Source: WLXB01 sp040221475 (lineage in GTDB: Bacteria > Pseudomonadota > Alphaproteobacteria > Rhodospirillales > Rhodospirillaceae). Taken from it: DNA of 64,000 bases. Each line of letters starts with the position of its first letter. Positions within the stretch are counted from its first letter, which is position 1. Location: contig JAVKEJ010000060.1 in NCBI GenBank assembly GCA_040221475.1, positions 1 to 64,000 of the forward strand. Reading direction: 5' to 3'. Below are positions 61,646-64,000 of the stretch, piece after piece. The notes beneath the pieces were generated by a model. The model made no database searches, was not told where the DNA came from, and saw nothing but the letters and a program-made list of their open reading frames with translations. A program made the translations under genes and the position numbers.

Positions 61646-63049
61646 TTGAGCTTCGTTTTTTACGATACCGAAACGACCGGGACGAACACTGCTTTCGACC
61701 AGATTTTGCAGTTCGGTGCGATCAAGACAGACTATGAGTTCAATAAAATTGAGCGCTTCGAAATCAGGTGCCGGTTATTGCCCTATGTTGTTCCTGCACC
61801 CGGCGCGATGCTGGTTACGGGAGTGACGGTCGAGCAGCTCACTGATCCAACCCTTCCCAGTCACTACGAGATGGTTCGTGCGATCCGGGCAAAACTTGAG
61901 GAGTGGTCGCCTGCCATTTTTATCGGCCACAATTCACTCGGTTTTGACGAGCATCTTCTGCGCCAGGCACTCTATAAAACTCTGCACGCACCTTATCTGA
62001 CCAACACGAATGGCAATTGCCGGAGCGATAGTCTGCGTATTGTTCAGGCCGTTGCGCGCTTCAGCCCTGAAACTCTCGAAATACCTGTTGATGATAACGG
62101 AAAGCAGGTGTTCAAGCTTGACCGCCTGGCTCCAGCCAATGGTTTTAATCATACAGCCGCTCATGACGCGATGGGTGATGTTGAAGCCACCATTCATTTA
62201 TGTCGCGCCGTCGCGGATCGGGCTCCGGAATATTGGTCGAACTTCGTGCGTTTCGCGCAAAAAGCTGCCGTGGCAGATTTCGCCCAAGAGGAAGAGGTGT
62301 TCTCGCTTACAGACTTCTTCTTCGGTAAGCCCTATTCCTGGATGGTGACCACGATCGGTTCAAATCCTGATAATGGATCGGAGCTACTGGTTTTTAATCT
62401 CGATATCGACCCCGATGAACTGGCGGGGTTGTCCGATGACGATCTTGCCTCCCGGTTGGGAGAGCGTCCCAAACCGGTCCGCGCGATGCGAACAAACGCG
62501 AGCCCCGTTGTCCTCGCCTATGACGATGCGCCGGATGCATTGAAACTATATTCGCCGGAGTTAGATGTGTTGCGCGCCCGTGCAGCACAGGTGAGAGATC
62601 GAGGCTTCGCCGGGCGGCTGATCAATGCATTTCTTGCAACCCGGGATGAGCGCGAACCCTCTCCTCATGTCGAAGAGCAGATTTACGATGGATTTGCCGG
62701 AAATGCCGATCAGGCCGTAATGAACAGGTTCCACGAACTAGATTGGACTGCGCGTCCGGACCTTGTTGCGCAGTTGGCGGATGACCGGCTGCGCTCTCTT
62801 GGTCAGAGATTGATATTTGTCGAGGCTCCCGATGTTATGAGTGATGCATCGCGGCGAGAGTACGGGCTTGCCATCGCGCGTCGTCTGATGGGGGACGATG
62901 CTGTCGTCCCCTGGCTTACTCTTCATAAGGCCATCGAACAGGCCAATGACCTGATCGCGGTGGCGGAAGGGGGCGAGCGGGCGCTCCTTGCTGATTTGCG
63001 GGACTATCTGCTTCAGCGCGCCGATGAAGCCGCTGTTTTGCTTGCTTGA
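61646..63049 (+). CDS. DEDD 3'-5' exonuclease, ExoI (SbcB)-like
   Basis: 467 residues from TTG 61646 (GGGAG upstream). ExoI motif: FVFYDTETTGTNTAFDQILQ; ExoII: FIGHNSLGFDEHLLRQ; ExoIII: HTAAHDAMGDVEATIHL. All four DEDD acids and the H are present. The SH3-like/ExoI C-terminal region follows (RFHELDWTARPDLV, YGLAIARRL). It resembles exonuclease I, which digests single-stranded DNA, but its linkage to an ImmA/XRE pair suggests an accessory, possibly defence-related copy. Confidence 0.88.
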   Translation: MSFVFYDTETTGTNTAFDQILQFGAIKTDYEFNKIERFEIRCRLLPYVVPAPGAMLVTGVTVEQLTDPTLPSHYEMVRAIRAKLEEWSPAIFIGHNSLGFDEHLLRQALYKTLHAPYLTNTNGNCRSDSLRIVQAVARFSPETLEIPVDDNGKQVFKLDRLAPANGFNHTAAHDAMGDVEATIHLCRAVADRAPEYWSNFVRFAQKAAVADFAQEEEVFSLTDFFFGKPYSWMVTTIGSNPDNGSELLVFNLDIDPDELAGLSDDDLASRLGERPKPVRAMRTNASPVVLAYDDAPDALKLYSPELDVLRARAAQVRDRGFAGRLINAFLATRDEREPSPHVEEQIYDGFAGNADQAVMNRFHELDWTARPDLVAQLADDRLRSLGQRLIFVEAPDVMSDASRREYGLAIARRLMGDDAVVPWLTLHKAIEQANDLIAVAEGGERALLADLRDYLLQRADEAAVLLA

Positions 63050-63054
63050 CGAAA

Positions 63055-63149
63055 TGATATATAAAAGTATATCAATTCTAATTATTGATATATAAAAATA
63101 TATCAATTAGTTGCAAGTTGTCGATAGATTAGATATACTAAAATATATC
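63055..63149. promoter_or_regulatory. Array of palindromic operators upstream of hipBA
   Basis: Two perfect sites TGATATA-N6-TATATCA (63055-63074 and 63086-63105) and one near-identical GATATA-N6-TATATC (63132-63149), spaced about 31 and 45 bases apart. A weaker fourth copy runs up to the hipB start. This fits cooperative HipB autorepression. Confidence 0.75.
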
Positions 63150-63183
63150 GTTGAATGATAATAATATATAATGATGTATCAAA

Positions 63184-63783
63184 ATGAGTTATGCGATTGA
63201 AGAAATAGCAGATACCCTGCGCATGGCCCGCGAGGCACGGGGGCTGAGCCAGCGTGAGTTGAGCGCGAGGTCCGGCGTACCGCAGGGGCATATCTCCAAG
63301 ATCGAGAACGGCACCGTCAATCTAAGGCTCTCCAGTCTCGTCGAGCTTGCACGCGCGCTCGACCTGGAATTGACGCTTGTTCCCCGAAAATCACTTCCTG
63401 CCGTTCAAGCGATCGTGCGCAGCGCCGCAGGAGATGACAACGAAGCGAGAATCCAAAAACGGGCAGATCGCGAACTGACGCAGTTGAGGCATGTCGTCAA
63501 TAGCCTGCCCGAACAGGCCATGCCGCGAAGCGAGTTCGAACAGTACAGCCGCATGCTGCGCGAGTTGGAGCATTTCAGACTGTCGAAATCCGATCTTGAA
63601 GCCATCCGGAATGCGACATCCGCGTTCAAGAGTCTCAAAATGACGCCGGAAGACTGGGGCACCATCCGCCAATATCTTCAGGAGATAAAAAATCTCCGGA
63701 ACCATATCGCTCACGGCAGACTAGGAGAGAGCCGTGAGGCCATTCGTCCGGCCTACAGTCTTGATGAGGACGATCATGGCTGA
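63184..63783 (+). CDS. hipB: HipB-like antitoxin/regulator with long C-terminal extension
   Basis: 199 residues. The XRE HTH is TLRMAREARGLSQRELSARSGVPQGHISKIENGTVNL. About 120 further residues are largely helical and coiled-coil-like (DRELTQLRHVVNSLPEQAMP), whereas E. coli HipB is about 88 residues. It overlaps hipA by 8 bases, and palindromic operators lie directly upstream. Confidence 0.85.
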   Translation: MSYAIEEIADTLRMAREARGLSQRELSARSGVPQGHISKIENGTVNLRLSSLVELARALDLELTLVPRKSLPAVQAIVRSAAGDDNEARIQKRADRELTQLRHVVNSLPEQAMPRSEFEQYSRMLRELEHFRLSKSDLEAIRNATSAFKSLKMTPEDWGTIRQYLQEIKNLRNHIAHGRLGESREAIRPAYSLDEDDHG

Positions 63784-64000
63784 TGTAAGCGTCCTCGATG
63801 TCCTGCTTTACGGTCAGCCGGTCGGTACGCTCACCCGGGTTGGCGGGGACCGGATTCTTTTCGCTTTCAATGATGACTATATCGCAAATGAGAACCGGCC
63901 TGTTCTCGGGCTGGGCTTCAAGGATCAGTTCGGCGAATTGATCACCGGCTTCAAGCCGACGCAAACACGGGTCATGCCGTTCTTTGCCAATCTGCTTCCC
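63776..64000 (+). CDS. hipA: HipA-like toxin kinase, N-terminal part (cut by window end)
   Basis: 75 codons to the edge: VLDVLLYGQPVGTLTRVGGD, then FAFNDDYIANENRPVLGLGF, then VMPFFANLLP. This is the N-subdomain-1 of HipA (couple_hipA). The kinase core lies beyond the window. HipA phosphorylates tRNA synthetase to induce growth arrest; HipB neutralises it. Confidence 0.85.
   Translation, partial: MADVSVLDVLLYGQPVGTLTRVGGDRILFAFNDDYIANENRPVLGLGFKDQFGELITGFKPTQTRVMPFFANLLP

Overview
The window looks like a chromosomal segment of a free-living, respiratory, Gram-negative proteobacterium. Outer-membrane receptors and a porin, Tat and Sec signal peptides, multihaem cytochromes c, a HiPIP and TonB-dependent uptake all fit this. 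The IS6-type transposase, the CAGGGA-rich intergenic repeats and the HipBA and ubiquitin-like modules suggest Alphaproteobacteria, but no rRNA or tRNA is present, so that is inference.

Layout. (1) 241-14610 is an electron-transfer locus. A minus-strand operon, mostly with overlapping genes, encodes an FAD / double cNMP-binding / four-[4Fe-4S] protein, a cytochrome b-like membrane protein, an FHA-TM-decahaem fusion, a small exported protein, a double GlcG/HbpS-domain protein, an outer-membrane beta-barrel and a decahaem-LVIVD-propeller fusion. A multihaem cytochrome faces it convergently. Read in order, this could carry electrons between cytoplasm and cell surface, with phosphopeptide (FHA) and cyclic-nucleotide sensing built in. 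(2) 15157-25916 holds a transglutaminase-like protein, TrhO, a GST, a beta-propeller, three cupin proteins, an Asp/Glu-racemase-like enzyme, an MFS carrier, a CHRD protein and a trihaem cytochrome c. (3) 25924-38961 holds a HiPIP and two mirror-image paralogous modules that read away from each other. Each has an unrecognised ~390-residue exported protein, a PSD/PSCyt (DUF1592-type) haem lipoprotein, a Tat-exported DUF1552 protein and a COG4315 repeat protein, with CHRD and cupin proteins alongside. (4) 39426-42700 is a graveyard of mobile DNA: an IclR stub, solo IS6 ends around a flavin reductase gene, a HEPN/MNT pair cut by an IS6 element, and a ~260-bp CAGGGA-rich repeat present twice.

(5) 41576-58020 is bounded by two divergent IS6 copies. 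It carries a small catabolic/uptake cluster: flavoprotein hydroxylase, NmrA-like protein, TonB receptor, GPH symporter, methyltransferase, alpha/beta-hydrolase-fold protein, phytanoyl-CoA-dioxygenase-like enzyme, LysR and a DUF1838-like protein. A decayed rve transposase and a decapitated LysR gene close it. (6) 58056-64000 looks like a defence island. A four-gene ubiquitin-like conjugation operon (Ubl, E2-like without a central Cys, JAB-E1 fusion, DUF6527-like) diverges from XRE regulator / ImmA-IrrE protease / ExoI-like exonuclease genes. HipB and a HipA cut by the window end follow, behind an array of palindromic operators.

The best candidates for undescribed biology are the FHA/cNMP-equipped electron conduit, the mirrored DUF1552/DUF1592 modules and the ubiquitin-like operon. 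All functions are read from motifs and context; no database search was possible.
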